64,000 nt of DNA from Liolophura sinensis (GCF_032854445.1 NC_088305.1:23593400-23657399); one strand, 5' to 3'. Positions 36,365 through 48,168 are shown, counted from the stretch's first letter. Program-made: numbers and translations. Notes: a model not told the origin generated them from the sequence alone.

Positions 36365-37376
36365 GTTACAGCTTGAAAACACACCGGCTGACTGAACTGT
36401 TACAGCTTAAGAACACACCGGCTGACTGAACTGTTACAGCTTAAGAACACACCAGCTGAATGAAATGTTACAGTTTGAGAACACACCAGCTGACTGAAAT
36501 GTTACAGCTTGAGAACACACCAGCTGACTGAAATGTTACAGTTTGAGAACACACCAGCTGACTGAACTGTTACAGTCTGAGAACACACCGGCTAACTGAA
36601 CTGTTACAGTCTGAGAACACACCGGCTAACTGAAATGTTACAGTTTGAGAACACACCAGCTGACTGAAATGTTACAGTTTGAGAACACACCAGCTGACTG
36701 AAATGTTACAGCTTGAGAACACACCAGCTGACTGAAATGTTACAGCTTAAGAACACACCGGCTGACTGAAATGTTACAGTTTGAGAACACACTGGCTAAC
36801 TGAAAGGTTACAGCTTGAGAACACACCGGCTAACTGAAATGTTACAGCTTAAGAACACACCGGCTGACTGAAATGTTACAGTTTGAGAACACACCAGCTG
36901 ACTGAAATGTTACAGCTTAAGAACACACCAGCTGACTGAAATGTTACAGCTTAAGAACACACCAGCTGACTGAAATGTTACAGCTTGAGAACACACCAGC
37001 TAACTGAAATGTTACAGCTTGAGAACACACCAGCTGAATGAAATGTTACCGCTTAAGAACACACCAGCTGAATGAAATGTTACAGCTTGAGAACACACCA
37101 GCTGACTGAAATGTTACAGCTTGAGAACACACCAGCTGAATGAAATGTTACCGCTTAAGAACACACCAGCTGAATGAAATGTTACAGCTTGAGAACACAC
37201 CAGCTGACTGAAATGTTACAGCTTGAGAACACACCAGCTGAATGAAATGTTACCGCTTAAGAACACACCAGCTGAATGAAATGTTACAGCTTGAGAACAC
37301 ACCAGCTGACTGAAATGTTACAGCTTGAGAACACACCAGCTGACTGAAATGTTACAGCTTGAGAACACACCAGCTA
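36365..37376. repeat. 34-bp minisatellite, DLEC1 intron 22
   Basis: About 30 copies of gttacagcttgagaacacac plus cagctgactgaaat, with variants gcttaa/gtttga and caccgg/caccag. It ends about 17 bp from the exon 22 donor side. Confidence 0.94.
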
Positions 37377-37392
37377 AAAACAGTCTACTCAC

Positions 37393-37468
37393 CACTCCTC
37401 CGTGCATAAGATCACTCATAGCCCCTCTGAATCTCATTCCTTCCTCTTCGGTACACTCTATTGTCAGC
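37393..37468 (-). CDS. DLEC1: DLEC1 exon 22 (76 nt)
   Basis: Acceptor cttcacaag, donor gtgagtag. The exon encodes LLTIECTEEEGMRFRGAMSD then LMHGGV, matching QLSVELDYGGSMEFQCQASDL of vertebrate DLEC1. It is squeezed between two unrelated minisatellites: a 34-bp array ends about 17 bp from its donor side and a 22-bp array starts about 25 bp beyond its acceptor. Confidence 0.87.
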
Positions 37469-37489
37469 CTTGTGAAGAAAAAGTACAAC

Positions 37490-38875
37490 ATGACAATGAA
37501 CACAATACACTGTGAGAATAGATGGGACACAATATGATAATGAACAGGACACAATGAGAGAATGAACAGGATACACTGTGAGCATGAACAGGACACAATG
37601 TGAAAATGAACCTGACACACTATGAGAATGAACAGGACACAATGTGAGAATGAACAGGACACAATGTGAGAATGAAAAGGACACAATGTGAGAATGAAAA
37701 GGATACAATGTGAGAATGAATAGGATATAATGTGAGGATGAACAGGATGCACTAGCTATGAGAATAAACAGGACACACTAGATGTCAGAACAAAAGGGAC
37801 ACAATGTGAGAATGAACAGGATACACTGTGACAATGAACAGGACACAATGTGAAAATGAACACGATACACTGTGAGCATGAACAGGACACAATGTGAAAA
37901 TGAACCTGACACACTATGAGAATGAACAGGACACAATGTGAGAATGAACAGGACACAATGTGAGAATGAAAAGGACACAATGTGAGAATGAAAAGGATAC
38001 AATGTGAGAATGAATAGGATATAATGTGAGGATGAACAGGATGCACTAGCTGTGAGAATAAACAGGACACACTAGATGTCAGAACAAAGGGGACACAATG
38101 TGAGAATGAACAGGATACACTGTGACAATGAACAGGACACAATGTGAAAATGAACACGATACACTGTGAGAATGAACAGGACACATTGTGAGAATGAACC
38201 TGACACACTATGAGAATGAACAGGACACAATGTGAGAATGAACAGGACACAATGTGCGAATGAAAAGGACACAATGTGAGAATGAAAAGGATACAATGTG
38301 AGAATGAATAGGATATAATATGAGAATGAACAGGATGCACTAACTGTGAGAATAAACAGGACACACTAGATGTCAGAACGAAGGGGACACAATGTGAGAA
38401 TGAACAGGATACACTGTGACAATGAACAGGCCATACTGTGAACGGAACAGAAACCAATGTGAAAATGAACACAATAAACTGTGAGAATGAACAGGACATT
38501 ATGTGAGAATAAACAGGACACACTAACTGTGAAAATGAACAGGATACACTAGCGGAGAGAATGAACAGGACACACTAGCTGTGAAATTGAACAGGACACT
38601 ATAGCTGTGAGAATGAACAAGACACAATACCAGAATGAACAGAACACTGAGAATGAGCATAATATAATGTGAGAATGAAGAGGACACACTGTGAATATGA
38701 GCAAAATACACTTGCTGTGAGAATGAAAAAGGACATAATTTGAGAATGAACAGGATACACTAGCTGTGAGAATGAACAGGTTATACTCGCTGTGGAAATG
38801 AACAGGACACAATATGAGAATGAACAGGGCCCAATGTGAGAATGAACATGACATGAGACGAGAATTAAGTTGGAA
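37490..38875. repeat. 22-bp minisatellite with a 295-bp higher-order unit, DLEC1 intron 21
   Basis: Units like tgtgagaatgaacaggacac plus aa. The marker gatgcactagctgtgagaat recurs at about 37,745, 38,040 and 38,335, giving a higher-order period of about 295 bp in three copies. Open frames up to 255 codons here come from the repeat. The right end (38,400-38,870) is more diverged. Confidence 0.93.
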
Positions 38876-39157
38876 TATGAGAAGGAATGAGATACATACC
38901 TTGCATTTATTCATGAGTATTAATGGTGAGAATATACTTTGAAATTGAACATCAGGAAGAATGGGATATAAATTAAGAATAAGCTCCGAGTTGATACAAT
39001 ACCAGAAAGATGGAATACAGCCCATTGAACAGAGTTACATGTACATGTACATATACCAGTGGTCAAAAGTTTGCCGTAAAAACGAAAGTCCACACGTTCT
39101 ATCAGTTTATCATCAACAGTAGTACTGACATTCAGGCCCAGGATCCGGATGACTTAC

Positions 39158-39249
39158 AGTGCTGGTTTGACATGTGCTGTCATATCCACTCTCAATGTCT
39201 CAAGGTCAAACCCCTGCTTCCTTCGCAATCGCCCATCTTTACTGGAGTC
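39158..39249 (-). CDS. DLEC1: DLEC1 exon 21 (92 nt)
   Basis: Acceptor ttctgtcgcag, donor gtaagtca. Not visible as a long open frame. It encodes DSSKDGRLRRKQGFDLETLR then VDMTAHVKPA, a basic linker plus strand aligning with KRHRLQDFAVGPLKLDLHSYVRPAQL. Two spare bases (CT) are completed by exon 22. Confidence 0.88.
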
Positions 39250-39580
39250 CTGCGACAGAAAATGATACTTGTGTTTAATTAAAATTACTGCACGTATTTA
39301 TCCTTATTTATAATTAAGCTACAAGTATATGTATTGTAGATAGTTTTTTTGCCCACACACCAGGTTAACCATGTCTACAGGTGTTTCCAGATTGAGGCTT
39401 CAGGCTGATTAATGGAAGGAAGGATACCCAATTGGCTAAATGTTTGAGAAACCCATGGTAGCAGTATAGGTGCTAAATTACGGCTCACCAGGAGCAACGT
39501 CTCACCTGGATTAAATTTTCCCCTTTCCATAGCACAGCTACAGCTGTACAGGACGTTTGACAGGAAAACTACCAAACATG

Positions 39581-39830
39581 GGGCCTAGTTGTTTGAAAGT
39601 GTATTATGTAATAAAGGTATTACATGTAAGTGATATTTAAATTCAAAATTTTAGCTATGCAAACTCAGCAGCTAATGCAGTTGTCCAAAGTCAAAGTACA
39701 GGAGAAGGAGATTTACTTCATATTTAATGTACTGTTATGCAATTATTTTTGAGTTAAAAACAAAATTGAACACTTGGCTTTAAATTAAATCTGGTATTAA
39801 GTCTTAAAACAGCTTTGAACAACCGGACCC
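39581..39830. mobile_element. MITE copy 2 (DLEC1 intron 20)
   Basis: Ends GGGGCCTAGTTGTTTGAAAG and TTTGAACAACCGGACCC form an inverted repeat; the middle matches copy 1 with many substitutions, so both are old. Confidence 0.8.
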
Positions 39831-40391
39831 AGCTTGCTGATTTATATTTATCACACGTCCTGACAGGCCATTTCAGGATTTTTAAATTTGGAGGCATGGC
39901 CCTCACACAGCTTATTGCAATAAATTAATACATACGTTTCACAAATCACATAAAGAGACAGGTAAATTTTCACTCCCCTCAATGTTAGTTAGATTTATCA
40001 TTTAATAGGTAAGTGATATGATCAGATTCTTCATCACTGTAATTTAGATCTGGCAGGCCATCTACTTTCACTTTCACTTTTGCATGTACATGTATATACC
40101 AGACATCATTCTGAAATCCACTTTTCCTTTCTTTTTCTCAGGTATGTTTAGCACTGCTAAGTACCATGTTTAGAGAAAAAAAAATGTAGCAGGTAACTTG
40201 TCCAGATAAGTTTGGGCATACACGACAAGCAAATTAGATCCGTATGTTAATCATCAACCTGTGATCAGTGTCTGCATGTAGTGGATATATCTCAGCAAGG
40301 GATTTGTGACATCTGGGGTAGCTCATCAATCAAAAAATGCCTGTGACAGAAAAAGTTTCTGCAATCCCACAAGACAAACCTATGACCTGGC

Positions 40392-40790
40392 TTTAACAGG
40401 GCCTCTGTGACCAAGGTGGTTAGCACGCCAGCACAGCACAATGACCAAGGGGTCAGTTTTCAAGAAGCATATTTAGTGTCAGGTAACCCTAGCTAAGTGC
40501 ACTTCATATCTCTACAACATATGTCATCGTGTTAATTAAGGGTGTACTTAGACAAGTGACCTTCATGAAACTGGCCCCAGGAGTCTCTCGCCAATAATGT
40601 TGCTGCAAGTCCCATTCACGCTAGCTTCCTCTTCAACCGTACGTGGGAAGGCCTGACAGCAACCTGCCGATTGTGGTGGGTTTCCCACAGGTTCTGCCTG
40701 GTTTTTTACCATCATAATGCTGGTTGTAGTCATTTAAGCGAAATATACTTGAGAACGGCATAAAACACCATTCTAATAAATAAATAAAGC
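40392..40790 (+). mobile_element. SINE A with a nested MITE (DLEC1 intron 20)
   Basis: Head gggcctctgtgaccaaggtg and tail ttgagaacggcataaaacac frame the SINE. Between caatgacca and aggagtctctcgcc, contiguous in other copies, lies a ~125-bp element (40,450-40,582) with inverted ends GGGTCAGTTTTCAAGAAG / CTTCATGAAACTGGCCCC. Confidence 0.85.
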
Positions 40791-40867
40791 CTTAAAAGCT
40801 TTAACACAACAAATGTGTATTATATTAAACGTACAGCGATCAACCTCAATATTCTCAAAATGACCAC

Positions 40868-40932
40868 AAGTTTCTCCCAGGACTTTCTCCCAGGACTTTC
40901 TCCCAGGACTTTTTCCCAGGACATTCTCCCGT
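40868..40932. repeat. Short 15-bp repeat
   Basis: Four to five copies of tctcccaggactttc-like units in DLEC1 intron 20. Confidence 0.85.
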
Positions 40933-41349
40933 AAAGTTGTATTTTGCCTAACTCTGATCTATTGATCTTACAAAGGTATTTTGAGATTTGTTTGGGAAGT
41001 ATGATGATATCCTACTGGAAAATTGAAAACTTAAGTGCCAAAAGTCATATTTTATGTCATATATTAGCCTTTATAAATGCACCTTTTGGGGGAGAAATTT
41101 GAGGTCATTCACACACCGCATAATGTACACTGTACATACCGATCCATGTGTCTAACCAAGAAAACAAAGTCTAACCAAACACCAACATCAACACATTCCC
41201 AAACCCTCACAACAGAAGTTAAACCCCAAGCATAAAAACAATAGAAAATCTCACTTTATAATGGCGGTATTAACTTTATCAGCCACATTAAAATTAACCG
41301 TTACATTTTTTTCGTCAGGTTACTACCAACACGTCTGTAATACCTGTAC

Positions 41350-41472
41350 CTTTTCACTGAGTGTCAGGTAGGCGTGGGCAAATCCATGACAATCCATTCC
41401 CATGGAGATGGTTTCTGTTGGGGGCGGAGTGAAGCGTATGGTGACGATGCTGCTAGACTTGGCAGGAATCGT
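41350..41472 (-). CDS. DLEC1: DLEC1 exon 20
   Basis: Acceptor tccaccag, donor gtacaggt. The 123-nt exon (41 codons) encodes TIPAKSSSIVTIRFTPPPTE then MDCHGFAHAYLTLSEK. It continues the module begun in exon 19 (vertebrate VPAGGSSTIYISFTP...CTGYALGFMSLD). Phase 0 on both sides. Confidence 0.92.
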
Positions 41473-42116
41473 CTGGTGGATGGAAACCATTAAAACTGTT
41501 ATAATACCATTCTCTACTCCATGTAATACTATTGACATAATGATTTAAGTCTATAAAACAAAATATACATATTTATAAACAGATAAATAAAAAATTTGTT
41601 GAATGGTTTTAGGTAAAACTTTTACAATAAACAGTTCAAACACAAAAATTAACCCTACATTAGAAAACAGAGTGAAAACTTGAAATATAATTTCAAATTA
41701 GAAATTGTTTAACTGTTCCGTGATTGTGAAAAGTTTTAAATTTTGTCAGGAAATTACCGCAATGGAATGACTCCATTTAAAAGTATCAAGAAACAGTTTT
41801 TAACGTCTCTGTTTTGATCAGGAACAAGTCCAGAATTTAACAACGTCCTTAACTAAACCTTTGAATTACATGTCTTTATCTGATAAAGCTCCTAAAAAAT
41901 CTACAACATAGCAAATTATTATTTTTTGTTTTACAAGATAAAATGTCTAAACAATAAATTTGTTTACGTGAAATTCATGTAAAAGTGAAATCAGGTTTTA
42001 GAAACAGATCTGGCACATTCATATGTCAGTCAACCATTTTTACGAATCTTCACGATAAAATGCAGGAATTCCTGTTACAAGAGCTTTATCTCTGTAAGAG
42101 ACCCTGATGTTCTCAC

Positions 42117-42346
42117 CAGCTGTTTCGGAAACACATCATAGGGACGCTCTGACGCGATGCCATCATGAACTCGCAGACAGACGGTGACGATCTTGTCCCT
42201 CTGGCCTTGGGACGGGCTCTCCTCAATAGTGGATGGAATGACGCGGTCGTGAGTGTCCATCAGGGTTGTCTGACGACTGAGCAGGGGGAGTGTGTCTGGC
42301 GAGTCGCAGATACGATCAGTGTTGTAATGCTGCATTGTGGGCGTGC
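42117..42346 (-). CDS. DLEC1: DLEC1 exon 19
   Basis: Acceptor tgactttcag, donor gtgagaac. The 230-nt exon encodes a polar linker (GTPTMQHYNTDRICDSPD, then TIEESPSQGQR) followed by DKIVTVCLRVHDGIASERP and YDVFPKQL. The last part aligns with vertebrate LISVILQAHEGVPSGHLYCISPKQV, the first strands of the next ASH module. Confidence 0.93.
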
Positions 42347-42856
42347 CTGAAAGTCAAGATCATTTTCATTTTTTCTTAATGCTATACTCAAAAATGTTTC
42401 ATTTATACAATGGTGGTCAGCTGTACTGGAGGAGGAATTTGGAATGCCAGATGAGAAACCAACAACTGATGTACACATATACACACCACACTGGTTGTAG
42501 ACCAATAGTCTTCAATCAATGTTAGACAAAGCAAATGGCCAAGCAACTGACATTGGCAACTTACTGTCAACAAGGCCCCAAGCCCTGCAAACAGTGAGGG
42601 TGGGGGAAACCTACAAATTCCCTAACCAAGGTCAGGTTTGAACCAGCAAATCACATTTAAACACTCAGCCATGACCTGTTCTCTTGAAAGTCAAGATTTA
42701 ACCTGCAACACATTTACACATTACAGACAAACAGCGGCCGAGGAGAGGTGTAAATGATAAAGTTAGAAACAGTGGTAGAGGAAGAGTTTATCAAGATGTA
42801 AGCTCCCAGGCATGTGTACAAGTGTACCATGCCAGTACTAGAGAGATCAGACTTAC

Positions 42857-42988
42857 CTGGCAATGTCGGCACGATCTCATTGCCCTGGGGGTCTAACGGT
42901 GGGAAAGGGTCACCACATTTCACTACTAAGTCCACCAGCTTCTTGTCATTGGGGGCTTGGTAGAATGCCTCCCAGTCAAGGCGGATGT
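42857..42988 (-). CDS. DLEC1: DLEC1 exon 18
   Basis: Acceptor cttttcacag, donor gtaagtct. The 132-nt exon encodes IRLDWEAFYQAPNDKKLVD, LVVKCGDPFPPLDPQGNE and IVPTLP, nearly colinear with vertebrate DIRLDWETYVP...GPPFPLRDQAGNELV. Phase 1 in, phase 1 out. Confidence 0.95.
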
Positions 42989-43306
42989 CTGTGAAAAGGG
43001 CAGTGTCAGACAGACAGGCATTAATGACAATAAGTTAGTTATTTATTTGCTTGTTGTTTAATGCCATACTCATATTTTTTTTGTTTACAGTCAATTTAAA
43101 TTTTAATTTCCCATATACCCATATAACCCATATATAATACCCATAATATTTGGAGAAGATATGAAAGGTATTCAATTTGGACAATTAATTTCAAAACTTC
43201 AATCACTGTAACCAATCAGGCTGATGAGTTATTTAATAATGAAGATACTATACTGTGAAGCAGAGAAATGATATTAATATTATTCTTGTCCTTTCAATAT
43301 ACATAC

Positions 43307-43377
43307 CACAAGGACTTGTATTGTTTATTTTCATTTTCCTGCAAACTGGGGCTGTACCAGCTATGTGACTTCCAAAC
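43307..43377 (-). CDS. DLEC1: DLEC1 exon 17 (71 nt)
   Basis: Too short to show as an open frame. Acceptor ggattcacag and donor gtatgtat enclose 71 nt. With AG from exon 16 the first codon is Arg, then FGSHIAGTAPVCRKM, KINNTSPC and the G of an Asp codon completed by exon 18. The result R-F-G...NNTSPCDIRLDW matches vertebrate MRFGTQ...LNNSSPCDIRLDW. Phase and similarity agree on both sides. Confidence 0.93.
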
Positions 43378-43469
43378 CTGTGAATCCAACCCACATTTCC
43401 ATCACATTACCCAAATCTGCTTCTAATGGAAGACATCAAATACACATCACAAAAACACCAATCCATCTT

Positions 43470-43985
43470 TTAAGTGTACAAAACTTATATTTTAAGTGTA
43501 CAAAACTTATCTTTCAAGTGTACAAAACTTATCTTTTAAGTGTACAAAGTTATCTTTAAAGTGTACAAAACTTATCTTTTAAGTGTACAAAACTTATCTT
43601 TTGAGTGTACAAAACTTAACTTTTGAGTGTACAAAACTTATCTTTTGAGTGGACAAAACTTATCTTTTAAGTGTACAAAACTTATCTTTTAAGTGTACAA
43701 AACTTATCTTTTAAGTGGACAAAACTTATCTTTTAAGTGTACAAAACTTATCTTTAAAGTGTACAAAAATTATCTTTTAAGTGTACAAAACTTATCTGTT
43801 GAGTGTACAAAACTTACCTTTTGAGTGTACAAAACTTATCTTTTAAGTGGACAAAACTTATCTTTAAAGAGTACAAAACTTATCTTTTAAGTGGACAAAA
43901 CTTATCTTTTAAGTGTACAAAACTTATCTTTTAAATGTACAAGGCTTATCTTTTTAAGTGTACAAAACTTATCTTTTAAGTGTAA
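43470..43985. repeat. 22-bp minisatellite, DLEC1 intron 16
   Basis: About 23 copies of gtgtacaaaacttatctttt plus aa, with g/t and aa/ga variants. It starts about 90 bp from the small exon 17. Confidence 0.93.
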
Positions 43986-44740
43986 GTGTTAAAAAATAAT
44001 ATGCGCCTCAAATGAAATCATCGTGTACAGTAATAACATTAATCTATCTTGAAAGACCCTTTTTATAGATGGCTCATAGCAATATGAACTGGACAGCTGT
44101 TTCCAGTATGCATAATCAAGATTTCATCACTGCTGGAATTATTTCACTCTACAGTTACACACAGTTCAGCAAAATCCGTGTATTTGATTCCCCTCTTTGT
44201 GACATCTGACTCTACATGGGTTCAAAGACAGCTTCCAGTTGAAAATTTAGAAAAACATGTTTTAAGAGATTGGACTGGAGTTGAATTCTGCACTGTCGCC
44301 AAAGATGGTAACGTTGTAACATAGACATAAATGATCCATGCGTACTGAGGCACCACTGGAAACAGCTACCTGGTTTATATATGCTTGACAAAAGCAGCAA
44401 AAGATGCAGTCTTACATGCAGCTCTGAATATTCTTATTGTGTTTCAAACTTTCAGTGCTATGTCTCAATATTGTCTTTGTGGCTGGGAAATGTGAAGCTT
44501 AATGAGTTTACGGCTGCACACCACTGAGGGGAATCAAGGGGGATAACTTTAAATGAAAACCACACAAAGGGAGATAACTTTTCTCCTCAAGTTCATCCAC
44601 ATTTATTACTCTTGAATTAACACACATACTATTCTCCAGCACACATCAAAGATCACTCCAGATATACATGGAACATAAGTCAACCAATGATAACTGCGGT
44701 AACACTTAATATGTGTAACCATGTGTAAGATGCATCAAAC

Positions 44741-44847
44741 CTGATGATTGGTTGCTGATTTGGATGAGCGGCAGTGAGCTGGAAGTTGAGGGGACAGCCA
44801 ACCACATTCATTTGGACAGGGATAAGGACCGCCTCTAAATCTCCAAC
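44741..44847 (-). CDS. DLEC1: DLEC1 exon 16
   Basis: Acceptor gattacctcag, donor gtttgatg. The 107-nt exon encodes VGDLEAVLIPVQMNVVGCPL then NFQLTAAHPNQQPII, aligning with VGDLLPEVIPVHMAAVGCPI of vertebrate DLEC1. Ends with two spare bases (AG). Confidence 0.93.
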
Positions 44848-45140
44848 CTGAGGTAATCAACAAGGTAACAATATAGATGTACAAGGCTTAAGAGATGATG
44901 AACCCCAACAATTAACATTTTATATAATAAATAATAAAAAAAAAAAAACAGTCAAACAAAAAATAAAGGCAAATTCCATATGTTTTTATTAGAATAATTA
45001 CCTACTGAAACAAAAAAGAATAAAACTGCAATATGCTATGCATGCTTTAAGTTAGAATTTCAAGAAATTTCAAAACTTAAACGCTGAATGCACTGCAATA
45101 ATTTATGAGAAGTAGATGTTGCTATAGAAACAGATGTTAC

Positions 45141-45292
45141 CTTGACAACCATGTTGTCGTTGTACTCTCCCCACATGTCACTGAAGCCTGTGACCTCAAT
45201 GATCTCCTCTTGGAATGGCTTTATTTCTCCACAGGCAGGAAAGACGAGGAAGGCCGCTCCATTACCCTCCCTTAGCATGGTCTGACAAACCT
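45141..45292 (-). CDS. DLEC1: DLEC1 exon 15
   Basis: Acceptor gtgtttccag, donor gtaacatc. The 152-nt exon encodes VCQTMLREGNGAAFLVFPAC, EEIIEVTGFSDMWGEYNDN and MVVK. GNGAAF and the DMWGEYNDN signature are strongly diagnostic of DLEC1 (vertebrate NMWGEYWDN). Phase 1 in, phase 0 out. Confidence 0.95.
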
Positions 45293-45884
45293 CTGGAAAC
45301 ACATATGGCAAATGCATCCAATTCCTTTAGAAATCTTCACTACTACCTGTTCAAGTGTGGACAAAAACTTTAGCTCTTGAGAACTAACGATTGGAATGCC
45401 CAGATCAATACTGAATGTATCCAAATCCAAATCTAAATCTCTACATGTATCCAATAAACCGCACGGGAATAAAATTTAAAGGTTCTTCTTTACTTTATTG
45501 TAGACCAGATTGTTAAACAAAAGAAAACATATATATCCCTTTTCATGTGTCCTTTAATCTCTTTCCTACCGGAATAAGTACCCTATTAGTACTTGTGACT
45601 ATTCACTGGGCCAGGTATGCACCAAAGCTTATTGGCCATGGAATGTTTGGGATTTATGGTTAATTAATAGAGGTCTGAGGTCCGTACTTTTAATACAATA
45701 CCCCAAAAGGCCCCACTGTTCTAACCAGCTGGCTAAACAACTGGAAGATTGTACATATTATATATCCTGGTGCCAACTTTAGACAGAGCTGGCAAATGCC
45801 ATAATACTGTACAATACCCTGGTAAGATTGTGTATGAGAATGTTTTATCCTGGTGTCAACTTTAGACAGCACTGGTATACAAAC

Positions 45885-45961
45885 CCTGGTATGCCTTCGA
45901 TGATGTTCTTGAGAATGGATCAGCCAAGTTGGGAGTCCGACTTAGGGTAACTCTTCTCTGT
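45885..45961 (-). CDS. DLEC1: DLEC1 exon 14
   Basis: The 77-nt exon uses acceptor caccttcag; the next AG, four bases on, would give a stop, so phase decides the site. It encodes QRRVTLSRTPNLADPFSRTS then SKAYQ, a linker aligning with SLSKKTSLPNMPPALLKT of vertebrate DLEC1. Donor gtttgtat is weak but confirmed by phase with exon 15. Confidence 0.82.
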
Positions 45962-46433
45962 CTGAAGGTGAAAAAACACAAAACATTTAGAGGGATTGGA
46001 AATTCACATTGACATGTTAGACATAAGAATGCACAAAAATTATTTCGCAGTATTAAGTCTCCAATTTGAAAAGAGGTATAATTCGGGTAAAAAAAGTTGG
46101 TATGTATCTGACACACGTCTAAATGTGATACTGTGATTGATCGTAAATTTCACCCCCAAAAAGTGCATTTTTAGAGGCCAATAAATGTCATAATACATTA
46201 TTTTTGATGTTGATATCATTTTATCTTCCAAAAGACATCAAATAACTAAAGAAATATCTGCACGAGAGCAATGGATGAAATTTTACATCAAACACAGCAT
46301 ATCTACCATATCTGCATTACCACTGAAGAGAAAATAAGTTGAAAAAAATTGAAACAATTTTAAAAGGCAGTAAATATTGTTCAAAAAGGCTTTCCATTTT
46401 GTTAGGTAAAAAACTTCAATGGATGATCCTTAC

Positions 46434-46640
46434 CCTTTTTGCTGCCTAAACCCAGTGAACTGACCCTGACAGGCAGGGGTGGCATTGGGTGGGGTAGGTG
46501 GTTTGGCACAGAAATACTCCATGTTGATGGAGAATGGAGCTGTGACTCCCGACTCATTCATGATGTGCAGGTACTGTTTGGGAGTGTCACCCAAGTATGT
46601 CTCCTCGCCAAAGTTAAGTTTCAACTTCTCCATGAATTCA
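46434..46640 (-). CDS. DLEC1: DLEC1 exon 13
   Basis: Acceptor tgccattccag, donor gtaaggat. The 207-nt exon encodes EFMEKLKLNFGEETYLGDTP, QYLHIMNESGVTAPFSINME and YFCAKPP, then a Pro-rich linker ending GFRQQKG. It corresponds to LRLDFG...LILTNRSPIRTRFSLKFEYF in vertebrate DLEC1, the start of another ASH module. Phase 2 in, phase 2 out. Confidence 0.92.
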
Positions 46641-46829
46641 CTGGAATGGCACAAATTTTTTTATGGCATTATCATGAATCTGCAATTTTACCACTCGCAG
46701 TTTTCTGATAGAGAATAAATACACAGTATAGCGTTAGTAAGCTTTGTAACATTAGATGGAATATTTATAAATTATTTTGTGGCTTTTCTGTCTCATTTGA
46801 AGGGGCTTTCTATTTGCTCATGTGAGAAC

Positions 46830-46985
46830 CCTTGCTGGTTAGTTCAGCTATTTCTGAAACAGGCGATCAACGCCTGACGTATACATGAGGGTGGAGGTTC
46901 AACTCCACCTCTTGCTACCTGTAGTCACTGTACAAGTGAAAAAGTCCACAGTATGCATAAGGTGTTAAACAACCAATCAAATACA
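46830..46985 (+). mobile_element. tRNA-like SINE relic (DLEC1 intron 12)
   Basis: Box A-like GGTTAGTTCAGCTATTTC and box B-like gaggttcaactccacc, then a tail gtgttaaacaaccaatcaaa. Not a functional tRNA: no complete cloverleaf stems are seen. Confidence 0.6.
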
Positions 46986-47356
46986 TGTAAATAAGTCTTT
47001 GTATGTAAGTGTAGGCCATAAGAAAAGACACATTCTGTCAGCTGAAAATATGGACACAGAATCAGTGCCATAACTGATATTTGTATAATATAGAAAGAAT
47101 GTGCATGTCTATGTATTTTACTGTAACTATTTCTTCAGTTTCGGGAATTTGTCAATATTTACATTTTTGTCCACCCTCAAAAACCATCAACCAATCCAAC
47201 ACACACAAACTACAACTGTTAAAACCACTTGCCCTGAAGAAATTTAACATGTCTGGGTGATGTGGACATGTGCTAATTTCGACCCCCTGATATACATTTA
47301 CATGTATACATGTATATGGTTTGAATTGGTCTGGGCTGGTTCATTGTTATACTCAC

Positions 47357-47487
47357 CTGGCACCCTGGCCTTCTAGGGAGACGCTGTAATTTACAGACAG
47401 CCCCTTAACTTGGCAGCTGACTTGTAAACACAGAGGATTGTCCATTCCCTCAATTAAACAAGGTACACGGATATCAGATAGCTCAGC
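47357..47487 (-). CDS. DLEC1: DLEC1 exon 12
   Basis: Acceptor ttatttgcag, donor gtgagtat. The 131-nt exon encodes AELSDIRVPCLIEGMDNPLC then LQVSCQVKGLSVNYSVSLEG, aligning with vertebrate LPCHVSGMKKPLVLGISGKPQGL. Phase 0 in, phase 2 out. Confidence 0.92.
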
Positions 47488-48078
47488 CTGCAAATAAAAT
47501 GTCAATGTTCTATGAAAAAAAAGCACATGCAAAATACTGAAAACATTCTTCTCTCCTTTCAGGTAAACATGCCCAAAAATTGTGACGGAATCATGGACAG
47601 GTAAAATTGCATTACAGAAAATGGTCAATGTAATCTTTTTTAAATAAATGTGGTCACAGAAAGTTCCCATACGTGGACATAGCGCTGAATCAAAACTTCA
47701 ATTTTCAACCCACATAAAAAAAACTTTATTTAACTAGCCATTTAAATGTTAAATTTCAAATTTCTTTGAATTTTATATAAAAAACAAAATCTTATGTTTC
47801 AAAAACAAAACGTTTCTTTTTCTTATTATGATCATCACGATCATCTTATTTTATTTTAACAGGTCTCATTACCTTTTAATATTCTTTCAGGAGTGCATTT
47901 AAATCTGTTTCCAAAACTTTTTGCAAATAAAGTCATTTGCATTTTTCAGCAGTGTGTCCACTAATTTATTTTAAAACCTTCCTTAATACAGTGCAATACA
48001 AGTAAAAACATCTTGTGCACATTAAATGTGTCATATCTGTTCCAACCGATGTGTACTCTGAGTAGTCTACTATTGTAC

Positions 48079-48168
48079 CTGTCTGTGAGCCCTGAAGTGT
48101 AGCGTGAGCTGGAGTTCTTCTCGTGGCTGTAGAATACCCTCACTAGGTTCCACTGTGAGGCTGACAAA
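48079..48168 (-). CDS. DLEC1: DLEC1 exon 11
   Basis: Donor gtacaata is clear. The reading FVSLTVEPSEGILQPREELQ then LTLHFRAHRQ aligns with vertebrate CMVTVSPKHGLLGPSEECQL. The acceptor is uncertain: ctcgag (phase 0, used here) or gtcag eight bases later (phase 2). A TAA just upstream blocks any longer exon in this frame. About 11 residues expected between exons 10 and 11 (a W-G-K-like segment) are not found. Confidence 0.72.

Noticed and set aside
37318-39025. 255- and 158-codon minus-strand frames rich in Cys, Ser, His and Phe
   Set aside because: The 22-bp array rotates through all frames. Only 37,393-37,468 in this region is a supported exon.
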